From positions 248,001-312,000 of the forward strand of contig NZ_JAAUWT010000004.1 of NCBI RefSeq assembly GCF_014694455.1: a stretch of DNA of 64,000 bases, read 5' to 3'. Source of the DNA: Vibrio sp. S9_S30. GTDB taxonomy: Bacteria > Pseudomonadota > Gammaproteobacteria > Enterobacterales > Vibrionaceae. Numbering within the stretch: the stretch's first letter is position 1; each line of letters starts with the position of its first letter. A program made the translations under genes and the position numbers. This document shows positions 41,617-51,677 of this stretch, piece by piece. The notes under the pieces were generated by a model. It searched no databases. It saw only the letters and a program-made list of their open reading frames with translations, and had not been told where the DNA came from.

Positions 41617-42012
41617 GTGAAAAGAACCTCGTACCTCAGACCTAAGCAGGTGGTCGCAAACTATTGGAAGGCCATGGCAGGTAACGATTTTCATGCCGTA
41701 GCGCAACAATGGTTAAGTAAAGACTTTGAATGCACTTGGCCGCAATCCAATGAGTTGATTGCTGGTCGTGAGAATTTCGCATTAATCAACTCTGAATACC
41801 CATCTGATGGAGACTGGTCGTTTACGGTTAACACCCTAGTTGAGGATGGAACGCAAGTGGTGAGTGATGTGACGGTGACGGATGGAAAAGTCGTGGCGAA
41901 AGCCGTAACGTTTCACACGGTTTTTAATGGCAAAATCACGAAGCAAACTGAATATTGGCCAGAAGATTACGACGCGCCAGAATGGCGGAAAAAATGGGTG
42001 AAAAAGCGTTAG
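41617..42012 (+). CDS. NTF2/SnoaL-like protein
   Basis: A protein of 131 residues with an NTF2-like fold: RPKQVVANYWKAMAGNDFHAVAQQWLSKDFECTWP, then GRENFALIN, and a final strand TKQTEYWPEDYDAPEWRKKWV typical of nuclear-transport-factor-2-like proteins. Two starts are possible: ATG 41599 without a ribosome site, or GTG 41617 eight bases after AAAGGA; I favour the latter. Function in the cell unknown; relatives bind small molecules or isomerise them. Confidence 0.75.
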   Translation: MKRTSYLRPKQVVANYWKAMAGNDFHAVAQQWLSKDFECTWPQSNELIAGRENFALINSEYPSDGDWSFTVNTLVEDGTQVVSDVTVTDGKVVAKAVTFHTVFNGKITKQTEYWPEDYDAPEWRKKWVKKR

Positions 42013-42198
42013 CCTTCGTTCAACTTTCGCGTTCATATTTCATGCTCCAGTTGCTTTACGAAGAACGAGCTCACGTAAAATGAAATAAACGGACGTGAAT
42101 AGCGTTCTTCTATCCAGTTGCACGAAAAAACAAGTAGTGTGGTCGTAGTGGCACACTGCTTGGTTATACTTTTTAATTAAGTCGGCTGGTGGAGTGAT

Positions 42199-43032
42199 GT
42201 GAAGAGAAAAATGAAAACCCGAGGTTGTTTACTCAGTATTGTGTTTATCGCAGCGGTCGTGTTGATTACCGTGATTGCGTTTATTACATTTGGTCAGCTT
42301 CGCACAACGACCACTCCCAGCGATATGCCCAGTACGTTAGGTGTGATTAAGCGTCTTAATGCCGATTCCAGTACGCAAGTATTGTTTATACACGGCTCTC
42401 CCGGCTCCAAAGAGGGCTATTTAGATTACTTAGATCTCCCTGCTTTACAATCCATAGCCGATTTGGTTTCGATTGATCGGTTAGGTTATGGTGCATCGAG
42501 CCCCGTCCCCGAACCGTCAATTTTTCGCCAAGCCCAAGCCATTCTACCTCACCTCTCGAACGAGAAAGCGAACATACTCGTTGGTCATTCACTAGGCGGC
42601 CCCATTGCGTTGCAACTGGCGTTAATCGCACCAGAAAAGGTGCAAGGAATGGTGTTGGTTGCCCCCGCGTTCGATCCGGAATTGGAGCGCCCCAAATGGT
42701 ATAACTACATCGCAGATACCATGCTGGCAAAATTTTTGTTACCGGCAGAATGGAACCAATCCAATATTGAAATGATGTCGCTGTCTGAAGAACTGAACAC
42801 GTTAGCCAGCCAAAATTGGGAAACGCTCACGATGCCGATTCACATTGTGCATGGTGAAGAAGACAATATTGCCGATCCTGGCAACGCATCGTTTGCGATA
42901 GAAAAGCTCCCGTCGGAAACGTCAAAACTCGTCTGGGCACAAAATGAGGGGCATTTTGTCCTTTGGCAAAACATTCCTTTCATCGCCAAACACATACAGA
43001 CCGTTTCAAAAGAAGCTCAGAAAACGTATTAG
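42199..43032 (+). CDS. Membrane-anchored alpha/beta hydrolase
   Basis: A 277-residue protein with an N-terminal membrane anchor (about residues 8-30) and an alpha/beta hydrolase domain. Oxyanion region FIHGSPGS, nucleophile GHSLGG (Ser about residue 130), Asp in HGEEDNIADP, His in NEGHFVLW complete the triad. It should act in the periplasm on an ester or amide. Starts with GTG four bases after GGAG; an ATG four codons in is possible. TATACT at about 42164 may be its -10. Confidence 0.85.
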   Translation: MKRKMKTRGCLLSIVFIAAVVLITVIAFITFGQLRTTTTPSDMPSTLGVIKRLNADSSTQVLFIHGSPGSKEGYLDYLDLPALQSIADLVSIDRLGYGASSPVPEPSIFRQAQAILPHLSNEKANILVGHSLGGPIALQLALIAPEKVQGMVLVAPAFDPELERPKWYNYIADTMLAKFLLPAEWNQSNIEMMSLSEELNTLASQNWETLTMPIHIVHGEEDNIADPGNASFAIEKLPSETSKLVWAQNEGHFVLWQNIPFIAKHIQTVSKEAQKTY

Positions 43033-43070
43033 AGGCTCAATAGAGGTGGGCGTGCGGGGCTTATATTTGG

Positions 43071-43102
43071 CTCTGAATCCTACATCTGAGGCCATTTGGG
43101 TA
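43071..43102. repeat. ERIC-like element, right end only
   Basis: GGCTCTGAATCCTACATC followed by TGAGGCCATTTGGGTA resembles the right end at 9151-9184 with a few changes. No left end is seen nearby, so the copy is solitary. It lies between the hydrolase stop and the shared terminator. Confidence 0.55.
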
Positions 43103-43117
43103 ATGCACCCAATCATT

Positions 43118-43149
43118 AAAAAGAAGGAAGCCAAGCGGCTTCCTTCTTT
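43118..43149. terminator. Bidirectional terminator between convergent genes
   Basis: AAAGAAGGAAGCC (43120-43132), loop AAGC, GGCTTCCTTCTTT (43137-43149), A-rich upstream and T-rich downstream. Serves the hydrolase gene and the symporter gene. Confidence 0.92.
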
Positions 43150-43180
43150 CTACTTTCAATGAGACGTTGTGATTTTTCAA

Positions 43181-44440
43181 TTAGGCGTCTTGCATTTTCT
43201 GTTGAGCATGGTTTTCGCTTTCGTCGATCAGCGCATCGACGATCACAGCACACGCTGCATCGCCTGTGATGTTTAGAGCCGTTCGAATCATATCGAAGAT
43301 GCGGTCTAAGGCAAATAACAATGGCAAGCCTTCAATAGGGATACCGGCAGCCAGTAAAACCGCAACAACAAGGAAAGAAGGGCCAGGTACGCCCGCTTGA
43401 CCTACCGCGCCCAACGTTGCCGTTACGATGATGGCAACATACGCAACAAAGCTAAGTTCAACATTAAATAGTTGAGCAAAGAAAATGGCGACGAGACCGT
43501 AGTAAATCGCGTTACCACTCATGTTGATTGTGGCACCTAACGGCAGTGTGAACGAAGCGGTTGAGTTACGTACTTTCAGTTCGTGCTCAACAGTATCAAG
43601 TGTCACGGGCAAGGTCGCCATAGAAGATGCTGTAGAAAGTGCAACAGCCTGAGGTTTTTTCATCGCGGAGATAAACGTTCTCGCAGAGGTTTTCGTAAAG
43701 ACATGGACCAACGCTGGGTATACCACAAAGCCAAAAATCAGAATGGCAGCAACGTAAACAAAGAAAAGTTTAATCACAACGGTTAAAGCACTGAACCCGA
43801 ATGTACCGACCGCATCGGCCATTAAGCCAAACACGCCGATAGGAGCAACTTTCATCACGCAGTTGATCATCCACACCATGGCATCAACAATGGCGTTTAC
43901 GCCATGAATCAGTGGTGTGCGTTTTTCTTGTTCTAATTTTGAAACTGCGATCCCGAAGAAAAGGCAAAAGACCAATATCTGAAGAATGTTCGCTTCATTC
44001 AGAGATTGGAAAATGTTGGTTGGGATCATGCCGATAATGGTTGCCCAGAAAGCGGGAAGCTCTCCCTTGGAGGCGTACTGGTTTGAAAACATGCTTTCGA
44101 CACCAGACACATCAACCCCCACACCCGCTTGAAAAATGCTGCCCATCACTAAGGCAAGTGCGACGGCTAACGCTGAGGTCACGGCAAAAAAGCCTAAAGT
44201 GAACACGCCCACTTTCCCTGCTGAATGGCTATCGCCTAGCCCGGCAGCACCTGAAATCAGCGCAACCGCTACCAATGGGATCACGAGCATCTTAATAAGT
44301 GAAATAAAGATGGCACCCAACGGTGCAAACATTGATGCCGAGCCACCCATATAGGCGCCGACAATGGTGCCTAAAATCATAGCAATCATAACCTGAATGC
44401 CGATATTGCTCATTAAACCCTTGTCTTTTAACACTGCCAT
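43181..44440 (-). CDS. Dicarboxylate/amino acid:cation symporter (DAACS family)
   Basis: A 419-residue membrane protein with the GltP-like layout: eight helices and two hairpins. The serine-rich loop appears as AVALSTASSMATLPVTL, the TM7 motif as TINMSGNAIYYG (family NMDG), and the second hairpin as GVPGPSFLVVAVLLAAG, with a late FALDRIFDMIRTALNITGDA. Imports glutamate, aspartate or C4-dicarboxylates with sodium or protons. The NMSG variant departs from the common NMDG motif, so the cargo may differ. Single minus-strand gene. Confidence 0.92.
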   Translation of the reverse strand: MAVLKDKGLMSNIGIQVMIAMILGTIVGAYMGGSASMFAPLGAIFISLIKMLVIPLVAVALISGAAGLGDSHSAGKVGVFTLGFFAVTSALAVALALVMGSIFQAGVGVDVSGVESMFSNQYASKGELPAFWATIIGMIPTNIFQSLNEANILQILVFCLFFGIAVSKLEQEKRTPLIHGVNAIVDAMVWMINCVMKVAPIGVFGLMADAVGTFGFSALTVVIKLFFVYVAAILIFGFVVYPALVHVFTKTSARTFISAMKKPQAVALSTASSMATLPVTLDTVEHELKVRNSTASFTLPLGATINMSGNAIYYGLVAIFFAQLFNVELSFVAYVAIIVTATLGAVGQAGVPGPSFLVVAVLLAAGIPIEGLPLLFALDRIFDMIRTALNITGDAACAVIVDALIDESENHAQQKMQDA

Positions 44441-44791
44441 AACCTCTGTGCTGTGAATGTTGTCAATATCAGATTTTGAATCTGTCTTTATGAATAAAAA
44501 CAGATAAAAATGTTGATGGGCTTTTTACACTGAATTGGAAATGCGATCAATATAACGGGGGTGAATAAGATAGGAAAAATACGAGTCCAGCGACTTTTGA
44601 ACCCATCTCAAAAGCAAACGATTGCCTTGAATGTGAGAGAGGTTGTTTATCTGGGTTTAAGCGAGTGTAAGAAAAACCATTATAGATGGCGCAAAAGAAA
44701 CGCAACATTCAGAACAAATGTTGCGTTTTTGTTTTATGAAGAGGGAGCTGCCGCCAGAGTGAGTCGAATTGCTCTGTATTGTCTCGTTTGA
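44441..44791. other. Gap between symporter and trp operon
   Basis: No gene is supported. It contains the symporter promoter side with the dyad CAGATT-TTG-AATCTG (44471-44485), a candidate operator, and the trp operon terminator at 44693-44735. A 76-codon plus-strand frame at 44561-44791 runs through the terminator and has no ribosome site. Confidence 0.6.
44693..44735 (-). terminator. trp operon terminator
   Basis: AAACGCAACATT (44698-44709) and AATGTTGCGTTT (44717-44728) form 12 perfect pairs around seven bases; both sides carry A or T runs, so it can act in both directions. It lies 57 bases beyond the trpA stop. Confidence 0.92.
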
Positions 44792-45598
44792 CTATTTTTG
44801 CGTTGCTGCTTTCATTGGTTCAATAAAGTGAGCAAGAGCCGACAACATGGCCGATTCGTCACTTAGGTTTGCCTCAATGATCTTCACGACGGCAGAACCG
44901 GAAATGGCACCTGCCGCCCCTGCTTTCAGCGCCTCTTTCACTTGCGCAGGCTCAGAAATACCAAAGCCAAGTAGTGCTGGCGGAGCGTTAAAATGAGACA
45001 GTTTGCTTATCATGTCTCCCACGGGCATATTTGCTTTGGTTTCAGCTCCTGTTACACCGGCACGAGAAAGCAAATAGGTGTAGCCGCCGCCCAGTTCAGA
45101 CACTTGCTGAAGCGTTTCATCGGATGCGGTTGGCGGTGCGATGAAAATAGGGTGAATGCCATGTTTGTGCGCGGCTTCTACAAACTCTTTGCTTTCATTG
45201 GTTGGTACGTCGGCGATCAGCACAGAGTCAATTCCAGCATCTGAGCAACGTTTGTAGAAACTCTCGATGCCGTTGGCGTACACCAAGTTGGCGTACATTA
45301 ACAAACCAATGGGTAAGTCTGGGTACTGCTTGCGAATTGCCGCAATGCTTTCAAAACAGATATCGGGTGTGGTTCCTGAATCCAAAGCGCGGATATTCGC
45401 TCCTTGAATCGTTGGACCATCCGCCAGCGGATCGGAGAACGGGAAGCCCAATTCAAGGGCATCTGCGCCTGCTTCAACCAGCGTTTCCATGATGTTCAGA
45501 GATTGCTTTGGGTTTGGATCGCCAACAGTGACAAAAGGAACCAATGCGCCTTGGTTTTTTTCAGCCAAGCGGGCGAACATAGCTTGATAACGATCCAT
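44792..45598 (-). CDS. trpA: Tryptophan synthase alpha chain
   Basis: A 268-residue TIM barrel, the usual length. [34 protein letters not shown] with catalytic Glu and Asp, and [13 protein letters not shown] are all present. It cleaves indole-3-glycerol phosphate to indole and glyceraldehyde 3-phosphate and passes indole to TrpB. Start ATG shares one base with the trpB stop (TAATG). Last gene of the operon. Confidence 0.98.
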   Translation of the reverse strand: MDRYQAMFARLAEKNQGALVPFVTVGDPNPKQSLNIMETLVEAGADALELGFPFSDPLADGPTIQGANIRALDSGTTPDICFESIAAIRKQYPDLPIGLLMYANLVYANGIESFYKRCSDAGIDSVLIADVPTNESKEFVEAAHKHGIHPIFIAPPTASDETLQQVSELGGGYTYLLSRAGVTGAETKANMPVGDMISKLSHFNAPPALLGFGISEPAQVKEALKAGAAGAISGSAVVKIIEANLSDESAMLSALAHFIEPMKAATQK

Positions 45599-46788
45599 TA
45601 CAGCGCTCCTTTTTTCTCTAGAATATCGTGAACAGTGAAGATATCTTTATCACCACGACCGGATAAGTTCACAACCAAAAGTTGTTCTTTTTCTGGGTTG
45701 TCGTGCGCCATTTTCAGAGCATAAGCCAGTGCGTGGGAGGACTCTAACGCAGGAATAATCCCCTCATTTCGAGCTAGAATCTGGAAGGCTTCTAATGCTT
45801 CATCGTCGCTGATTGCAACATATTCAGCTCTGCCTGTCGCATTAAGGTGCGCGTGCTGAGGACCGACTGATGGGAAATCCAAACCTGCCGAGACAGAATA
45901 AGATTCTTCCACTTGCCCGTGTTCATCTTGCATGAGAGGGGCTTTCATACCGAAGAAGATCCCCGTTTTGCCGTGTTTCAGTGGTGCGCCGTGTTGATCG
46001 GTATCAATGCCTAACCCTGCCGGTTCAACACCAATAAGACCCACATCAGTGTCTTCGATGAAATCCGCAAACATGCCAATGGCGTTCGAACCGCCACCCA
46101 CACAAGCAATCACCGCGTCTGGTAAGCGACCTTCGCGAGCAAGGATCTGATTTTTGGTCTCTTCACCAATCATTCGTTGGAACTCACGAACAATGGTTGG
46201 GAATGGGTGAGGACCCGCTGCCGTTCCTAACAAGTAATGCGCGGTTTCGTAAGAAGCCGACCAGTCACGTAACGCTTCGTTACACGCGTCTTTCAGTGTG
46301 GCGCTCCCCGAATGCACAGGAATCACTTCTGCCCCCATGAGTTTCATGCGGAACACATTAGGGCTTTGACGTTCTACGTCTTTTGCACCCATGTATACGC
46401 GACACTTCAAACCGAGTAGCGCACACGCTAATGCGGTTGCCACACCGTGCTGACCCGCACCCGTTTCCGCAATGATTTCGTTTTTACCCATACGCTTGGC
46501 AAGCAATGCCTGGCCCAGCACTTGGTTGGTTTTGTGCGCGCCACCGTGAAGTAGGTCTTCACGTTTAAGGTACAGTCTGGTTTTTGTTCCCTTAGTTAGG
46601 TTACGAGTGAGCGTTAAAGCGGTTGGGCGGCCAGCGTATTCCTGCAACAACCCCATAAATTCGGCATGAAAATCGGGGTCTTCTTGTGAATCGATAAACG
46701 CTTGTTCTAATTGCTCAAGCGCAGGCACCAAGATTTGTGGTACATACTGACCACCATATTCTCCAAAGTAGGCATCAAGTTTTGCCAT
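45598..46788 (-). CDS. trpB: Tryptophan synthase beta chain
   Basis: A 396-residue PLP enzyme, the usual length. [19 protein letters not shown] holds the PLP lysine, [12 protein letters not shown] the substrate loop, and [10 protein letters not shown] the phosphate cup. Joins indole with serine to make tryptophan. Begins 38 bases after trpCF, one of the larger gaps in the operon. Confidence 0.98.
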   Translation of the reverse strand: MAKLDAYFGEYGGQYVPQILVPALEQLEQAFIDSQEDPDFHAEFMGLLQEYAGRPTALTLTRNLTKGTKTRLYLKREDLLHGGAHKTNQVLGQALLAKRMGKNEIIAETGAGQHGVATALACALLGLKCRVYMGAKDVERQSPNVFRMKLMGAEVIPVHSGSATLKDACNEALRDWSASYETAHYLLGTAAGPHPFPTIVREFQRMIGEETKNQILAREGRLPDAVIACVGGGSNAIGMFADFIEDTDVGLIGVEPAGLGIDTDQHGAPLKHGKTGIFFGMKAPLMQDEHGQVEESYSVSAGLDFPSVGPQHAHLNATGRAEYVAISDDEALEAFQILARNEGIIPALESSHALAYALKMAHDNPEKEQLLVVNLSGRGDKDIFTVHDILEKKGAL

Positions 46789-46826
46789 GATAATTCCTTA
46801 ACTTTAAACGAGTTTTTCGTTTGTGA

Positions 46827-48224
46827 TCAGTAGTGTCTAATTTCTTTAAATGCTTGGGTTAGTTTGGTTTGATCTTTATAACCTGGAGCACTTTCTACAC
46901 CAGAATTCAGATCCAATCCAAGACAACCAAGATTCGCGGCGTCTCTTACGTTTTCTGGCGAAAGCCCGCCAGCGAGCAAAATGTTCTTTTCTTTACCAAT
47001 GAGCGACCAATCGAATGTGACCCCTGTACCGCCAGATTGATTGCCCACCTTGGAGTCCAAAAGGTGTCGGTCGACGTGTTGGGTTAAAAGCTGAGGCGCT
47101 TCATCGGTTACACCGTATGCCTTCCAGATTTGGCATTGATCAGAGAGGGTCGTTCTCAGTGTATCCACAAATGTTTGGTCTTCGTTGCCATGAAGCTGGA
47201 CAGCTGCCAGCCCCAAGTCATTGGCAAGGGAGGCGATATTCTCTACGGAATGATTCTGAAAAACACCCACATAATGAAGCGGTGCACCACTCATGACTCT
47301 GCGAGCTTTGTCTGCATCGACGTATCGCTTGGATTTTTTAACGAAGATCAGACCGCCGTAAACCGCGCCAGCTTGGTAAGCTTTTGCTGCATCGTCTACC
47401 TGAGTCAGCCCACATACTTTGTTTTCGCCCAGTAAAACTCGACGAACAGCCAGTTCAAGATTGTCTTCGGACATCAATGAACTGCCGATCAAGAAACCGT
47501 TCGCGTATTGTGCAAGATCACGGACTTGCTGATTGTTATAAATGCCGGATTCAGAAATCACAATGGTGCCTTCAGGTAGCTTGGGTGCCAGCTCCTTTGT
47601 GCGGTTCAAGTCGATGGATAAATCCCGCAAGTTACGGTTGTTGATCCCAACCACTTTCGCCTTTAAGGCAATGGCTCTTTCAAGTTCTTCATCGTTGCTG
47701 ACTTCGGTCAGAATACCGAGGTTCAAACTGTCCGCGACCTCGGCAAGCGCTTTGTATTGGTTGTCGTCTAACACTGAAAGCATCAGTAAAATCGCGTCTG
47801 CTTGATAGTGGCGAGCCAGATACACCTGATAGGCGTCTATCATGAAGTCTTTGCACAATACGGGCTGAGATACTTGCTTTTTGACTTGAGGTAAGAAATC
47901 AAAGCTGCCTTGAAAGTACTTCTCATCGGTCAAAACGGAGACGGCGCTGGCGTGGTTGTTATACACTGAGGCAATGTAGTCTAAATCGAAATCCGCTCGA
48001 ATAAGCCCTTTGGAAGGGGATGCCTTTTTGCATTCCAAAATGAACGCGGATGTATCTTGCGATAAGGCGTCGTAGAAGCTTCTATCAGAGGGTTCTAACG
48101 TAGATTGAAAAGTCTCTAGAGGCTGAGATTTCTTACGTTCGGCCACCCAAATATGCTTGTCATCAACAATTTTTGCTAGCACTTGAGCCATGTCTCGATT
48201 GTGCTTGGTAATGTGCTCAGACAT
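46827..48224 (-). CDS. trpCF: Bifunctional indole-3-glycerol-phosphate synthase / phosphoribosylanthranilate isomerase
   Basis: A 465-residue fusion of two TIM barrels. N-terminal TrpC part: VLAKIVDDKHIWVAERKK, FILECKKASPSKG, VLCKDFMID, GINNRNLR, VISESGI; C-terminal TrpF part from about residue 260: KVCGLTQVDDAA, LQLHGNED, and late LAGGLSPENV and LDLNSGVE. The fusion is standard in enteric bacteria and vibrios. Five bases after trpD. Confidence 0.98.
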   Translation of the reverse strand: MSEHITKHNRDMAQVLAKIVDDKHIWVAERKKSQPLETFQSTLEPSDRSFYDALSQDTSAFILECKKASPSKGLIRADFDLDYIASVYNNHASAVSVLTDEKYFQGSFDFLPQVKKQVSQPVLCKDFMIDAYQVYLARHYQADAILLMLSVLDDNQYKALAEVADSLNLGILTEVSNDEELERAIALKAKVVGINNRNLRDLSIDLNRTKELAPKLPEGTIVISESGIYNNQQVRDLAQYANGFLIGSSLMSEDNLELAVRRVLLGENKVCGLTQVDDAAKAYQAGAVYGGLIFVKKSKRYVDADKARRVMSGAPLHYVGVFQNHSVENIASLANDLGLAAVQLHGNEDQTFVDTLRTTLSDQCQIWKAYGVTDEAPQLLTQHVDRHLLDSKVGNQSGGTGVTFDWSLIGKEKNILLAGGLSPENVRDAANLGCLGLDLNSGVESAPGYKDQTKLTQAFKEIRHY

Positions 48225-48229
48225 TGTGT

Positions 48230-49228
48230 TTAGCCTCTCTCTGCCAATTGTTTTACTAATTCATACGCTTTGCCAGAATTCATCGCCTCGATGGCTTTTT
48301 GAGTGTTGGCTTTCAGATCGTCATTCCCAAACAGCTTCAATAGTAAAGAAACGTTAACCGCAACAGCCGACACTTGAGCTTCTGTACCTTTGCCCGTCAA
48401 AATATCGGTGATAATGGCGCGATTCTCAGCAGGCTCACCACCTTTAATGGCCTCCAATGGGTGCGTATTTACACCAAAATCAGCAGGGGAAAGAGTATAT
48501 TCTTCAATCTGACCGTCTTTGATTTCGGCGACCAATGTGTCACCGTGAATTGCCACTTCATCTAAGCCGCTGCCATGAACCACGGCAGCACGTTTCATGC
48601 CCATTTGCACCATTGTTTCCGCGATAGGGCGAACCAGTGCGGCATCGTATACCCCCATTAATTCGATGTTTGGACGAGCTGGGTTAATCAGAGGGCCAAG
48701 AATATTGAAGATGGTACGAGTTTTCATGGTTTGACGAACAGGCATCGCGTGGCGAACACCACCGTGATATTGGGGTGCGAATAAGAACGCCACACCCAAA
48801 TCATCCACCGCTTTGCGCGTGTCTTCAGCGCTCATGGCGAGATTAATGCCAAAGGAGTCCAGTAAGTCAGACGAGCCAGATTTGCTGGAAACGCCTCGGT
48901 TACCGTGTTTCGCGACTTTTACCCCACACGCGGCAGCCACAAACGCTGCGGTTGTTGAAATATTTATGGTGTTAGAACCGTCGCCGCCAGTACCAACAAT
49001 ATCAGCGAAATCATAATCTGGGCGTGGGAAAGGATTGGCATTGTCGAGCAATGCTGACGCTGCCCCCGCGATCTCGTCTGGCGTTTCCCCTTTAATTTTC
49101 AGAGCAGTAAGAACAGCCGCCAACAGGATAGGATCCATTTCGCCTTTGATAATGACATCAAAAAGCTGCTGACTTTCGTCTTTCGTCAGTGATTGCTGGT
49201 CGTAGAGCTTGTTTATAATGTGTTCCAT
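48230..49228 (-). CDS. trpD: Anthranilate phosphoribosyltransferase
   Basis: A 332-residue enzyme. DIVGTGGDGSNTINISTTAAFVAAA binds PRPP; KHGNRGVSSKSGSSDLL and RTIFNILGPLINPA are family segments. It joins anthranilate to PRPP. The frame starts five codons earlier (49243), but AAGGAAGA lies between the two ATGs and serves 49228, giving the usual length. A 125-base gap with a repeat separates it from trpG, so trpG and trpD are not fused here. Confidence 0.98.
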   Translation of the reverse strand: MEHIINKLYDQQSLTKDESQQLFDVIIKGEMDPILLAAVLTALKIKGETPDEIAGAASALLDNANPFPRPDYDFADIVGTGGDGSNTINISTTAAFVAAACGVKVAKHGNRGVSSKSGSSDLLDSFGINLAMSAEDTRKAVDDLGVAFLFAPQYHGGVRHAMPVRQTMKTRTIFNILGPLINPARPNIELMGVYDAALVRPIAETMVQMGMKRAAVVHGSGLDEVAIHGDTLVAEIKDGQIEEYTLSPADFGVNTHPLEAIKGGEPAENRAIITDILTGKGTEAQVSAVAVNVSLLLKLFGNDDLKANTQKAIEAMNSGKAYELVKQLAERG

Positions 49229-49285
49229 AAATTCTTCCTTCATGTTGCCCTGACTTTGACTGCAAGGCTGAATATCCGTAATTTT

Positions 49286-49356
49286 CTTTTGTTCTCGCTA
49301 CGTGCTGTTTTCTCGCCACGGGCTTTTGTTCTTACTATGTTCTTTTGTTTTTACTA
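49286..49356 (-). repeat. Four tandem 19-base units between trpG and trpD
   Basis: On the coding strand TAGTAAAAACAAAAG, TAGTAAGAACAAAAG, a decayed TGGCGAGAAAACAG and TAGCGAGAACAAAAG start 19, 19 and 18 bases apart. The first unit begins with the trpG stop codon. The copies have several TAG/TAA triplets and a weak A-rich core. Probably slippage-expanded spacer; an effect on mRNA cutting or on trpD translation is possible. Confidence 0.7.
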
Positions 49357-49932
49357 CGCCAGCGCCCAGTGAATGGTGTTGGCTAACAAGTTTGCGCCCT
49401 GAGTGGTCATGATCGATTCAGGGTGGAACTGAAAGCCAATGACTTTATCTTCTTCATTTACCACGGACATGACAAGCCCGTCGACTTCCGCTGTGATTTC
49501 CAGCGAATCGGGTACCGATGTTGCGACTAAAGAGTGGTATCTTGCGATTGCGATAGGCGACGGCAACCCATGGTAAGCGGCATGATTGTGATGTGCCATC
49601 ATGGAAACCTTTCCGTGCACGATGTTACCCGCCCCAGCGACTGTGCCGCCATAAGCCTCAACAATGGCTTGATGGCCCAAGCAGATACCAATCATGGGTA
49701 CTTTACCTTTTAGGCGTTGGATTAATTCTGGCATGCTGCCCGCTTCAGAAGGTGCGCCTGGCCCTGGTGATAACACGACAACGGGCTTGTCTAATTTGCT
49801 AATGGCGTCTTCAATGACAGAAGCGGCAATGTGATTGCGATAAATCGTTACGTGGTGACCAAGTGATCGAAATTGATCCACCAAGTTGTAGGTAAAGGAG
49901 TCAAAGTTGTCTACAAATACTAAGTTCGCCAT
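49354..49932 (-). CDS. trpG: Anthranilate synthase component II (glutamine amidotransferase)
   Basis: A 192-residue class I amidotransferase. LSPGPGAP, catalytic Cys in GICLGHQAI, and the His-Glu of FQFHPESIM make up the active site. Supplies ammonia to TrpE. Begins five bases after the trpE stop. Stand-alone length, unlike the TrpGD fusion of E. coli, which fits vibrios. Confidence 0.97.
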   Translation of the reverse strand: MANLVFVDNFDSFTYNLVDQFRSLGHHVTIYRNHIAASVIEDAISKLDKPVVVLSPGPGAPSEAGSMPELIQRLKGKVPMIGICLGHQAIVEAYGGTVAGAGNIVHGKVSMMAHHNHAAYHGLPSPIAIARYHSLVATSVPDSLEITAEVDGLVMSVVNEEDKVIGFQFHPESIMTTQGANLLANTIHWALA

Positions 49933-49937
49933 GTTCC

Positions 49938-51503
49938 TTACTCCTTATGCGCCGTTTGAATGGCTGAAATAACCGCTTGTGCTTTACCACGAGTTTCATC
50001 GGCTTCGGCCTGAGGGTTAGAGTCGTAGACGACGCCAGCGCCAGCCTGTACTTGCGCAATGCCATTTTCGATGTAAGCGGAACGAATAACGATACACGTA
50101 TCCAAATCCCCTTCACCAGTCAGGTATCCAACGGCACCTCCGTAGCTACCGCGACGTGCTTTTTCCACATCACGGATCAGTTGCATGGCACGAATTTTAG
50201 GTGCGCCCGTCAACGTACCCATGTTCATGCAAGCTTGATAGGCGTGCAGGGCGTCTAAATCTTCACGCAATTGACCGACGACCCGAGACACCAAATGCAT
50301 CACGTGACTGTAACGGTCAACTTTCAGTAAATCGGCGACGTGCCTTGTGCCAGCTTCAGAGATGCGGGCGACGTCATTCCGCGCTAAATCGACCAGCATC
50401 ATATGTTCGGCGTTTTCTTTCATATCTGTACGCAGTTCAAGTTCTATACGGCTATCAAGATCGAAGTCGATGCCGCCATCCGGTCTTTTTCCTCGCGGAC
50501 GTGTTCCTGCAATTGGGTAAATTTCGACTTGGTTGGTGGTGGTTTCGTATTTCAGAGCGCTTTCTGGAGAGGCACCAAATAGAGTGAAAAGCGCATCGTG
50601 CATGTAGAACATATACGGGCTTGGATTACTGCGCTTCAGTTCTTTGTATGCCGCCAATGGTGAAGGGCAAGGCAGTGTAAAGCGTCTCGATGGAACCACT
50701 TGGAAGACATCACCTTTTACGACGTATTCTTTTAAGTTGGTCACGGTTTGGCAGAACTCTTCATCAGAGATGCTAGGTACAGCGCTGACGTCTGTCAGTT
50801 TTTGGGATTCTTTTAACGGCGCAGGCTCGTGACTTTTTTCGGCAATATCCGCTAAACGTGCTTTTAACGTCTGTTCTGTTGAGCGGTCGCCATCAAATTG
50901 CGTTGCTTGAACGGTGCATTGGCGAGTTTGGTGATCCACCACCATAAGGGTTTCTGCCACGTAGAATACGTAGTCTGGACAGGCATTGGTGGCTTCCGCG
51001 TGACCGAGTGGTTCGAAGTTGGCTACATGATCGTAGGCAAACAACCCACCCATAAATATCGTGTGCTTATCTTTGTTTTTAAGGTCGTAGCTGTGTTGAA
51101 CAAGACGAAGCGCGTCAAAGCTGGACGCTTCGCGTAAGCGGCTATCCTCGTCCAAATTGGTATCGGGCTCTTCGAAATCTAAAACCAAGCTATCATTGTT
51201 TAAGGTAAATTCGACATCAGGGTGTAAATTGGTTGAAAGGCGTTTAATCAAATGGCGACCGTTTTCCGTGAGGGCTTCATACACCACTTGATGACCACGG
51301 CAAACAATGCGAGCAGCGGCGTCCACTAGCAACCAACTGCTTAGGTTTTCTTTGGAATCGATCTCCGCAGACTCAAGTAAGAGGCTGTTGGTTTTTTCTG
51401 AGCAAAGCACCTGAAAAAGGCGCGTAGGATCTTCGCTGTAAGGCACGGACATTGGATGGAGTGTGACTTGCCCTTTCTCTTTTATCATTATGGCCTTATT
51501 CAC
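49938..51503 (-). CDS. trpE: Anthranilate synthase component I
   Basis: A 521-residue enzyme. LLLESAEIDSK near residue 38 is the tryptophan feedback site; the catalytic domain shows VVPSRRFTLPCPSPLAAYKEL, SPESALKYE, PIAGTRPRGK, RNDVARI and MGTLTGAPKIRAMQLI. Converts chorismate to anthranilate with TrpG. First structural gene, after a leader with attenuator; start at 51503 follows AAAAGGAGG closely. Confidence 0.98.
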   Translation of the reverse strand: MNKAIMIKEKGQVTLHPMSVPYSEDPTRLFQVLCSEKTNSLLLESAEIDSKENLSSWLLVDAAARIVCRGHQVVYEALTENGRHLIKRLSTNLHPDVEFTLNNDSLVLDFEEPDTNLDEDSRLREASSFDALRLVQHSYDLKNKDKHTIFMGGLFAYDHVANFEPLGHAEATNACPDYVFYVAETLMVVDHQTRQCTVQATQFDGDRSTEQTLKARLADIAEKSHEPAPLKESQKLTDVSAVPSISDEEFCQTVTNLKEYVVKGDVFQVVPSRRFTLPCPSPLAAYKELKRSNPSPYMFYMHDALFTLFGASPESALKYETTTNQVEIYPIAGTRPRGKRPDGGIDFDLDSRIELELRTDMKENAEHMMLVDLARNDVARISEAGTRHVADLLKVDRYSHVMHLVSRVVGQLREDLDALHAYQACMNMGTLTGAPKIRAMQLIRDVEKARRGSYGGAVGYLTGEGDLDTCIVIRSAYIENGIAQVQAGAGVVYDSNPQAEADETRGKAQAVISAIQTAHKE

Positions 51504-51631
51504 AAGACCTCCTTTTGATTAAACACGTTTCTCAAAATACATACTCGCACATTCAACTCTGCGCCCCAATCTTGGAAAGCGTTGTTTTGCTGCATTATTG
51601 TTCGGTTGAATGTGAGTCAGTCGACAAAACG

Positions 51632-51656
51632 AAAAAGCCCGCTCAGTGAGCGGGCT
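51632..51656 (-). terminator. trp attenuator terminator
   Basis: Minus strand: AGCCCGCTCA and TGAGCGGGCT (51647-51656 and 51636-51645) around one base, then five T. The left arm is also pairing partner of the end of trpL, giving the classical choice between antiterminator and terminator. Confidence 0.95.
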
Positions 51657-51677
51657 ATTTCTTTAAGATTCTATAAA

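Noticed and set aside
44561..44791. 76-codon plus-strand frame beside the trp terminator
   Set aside because: It reads through the terminator hairpin and has no ribosome site.
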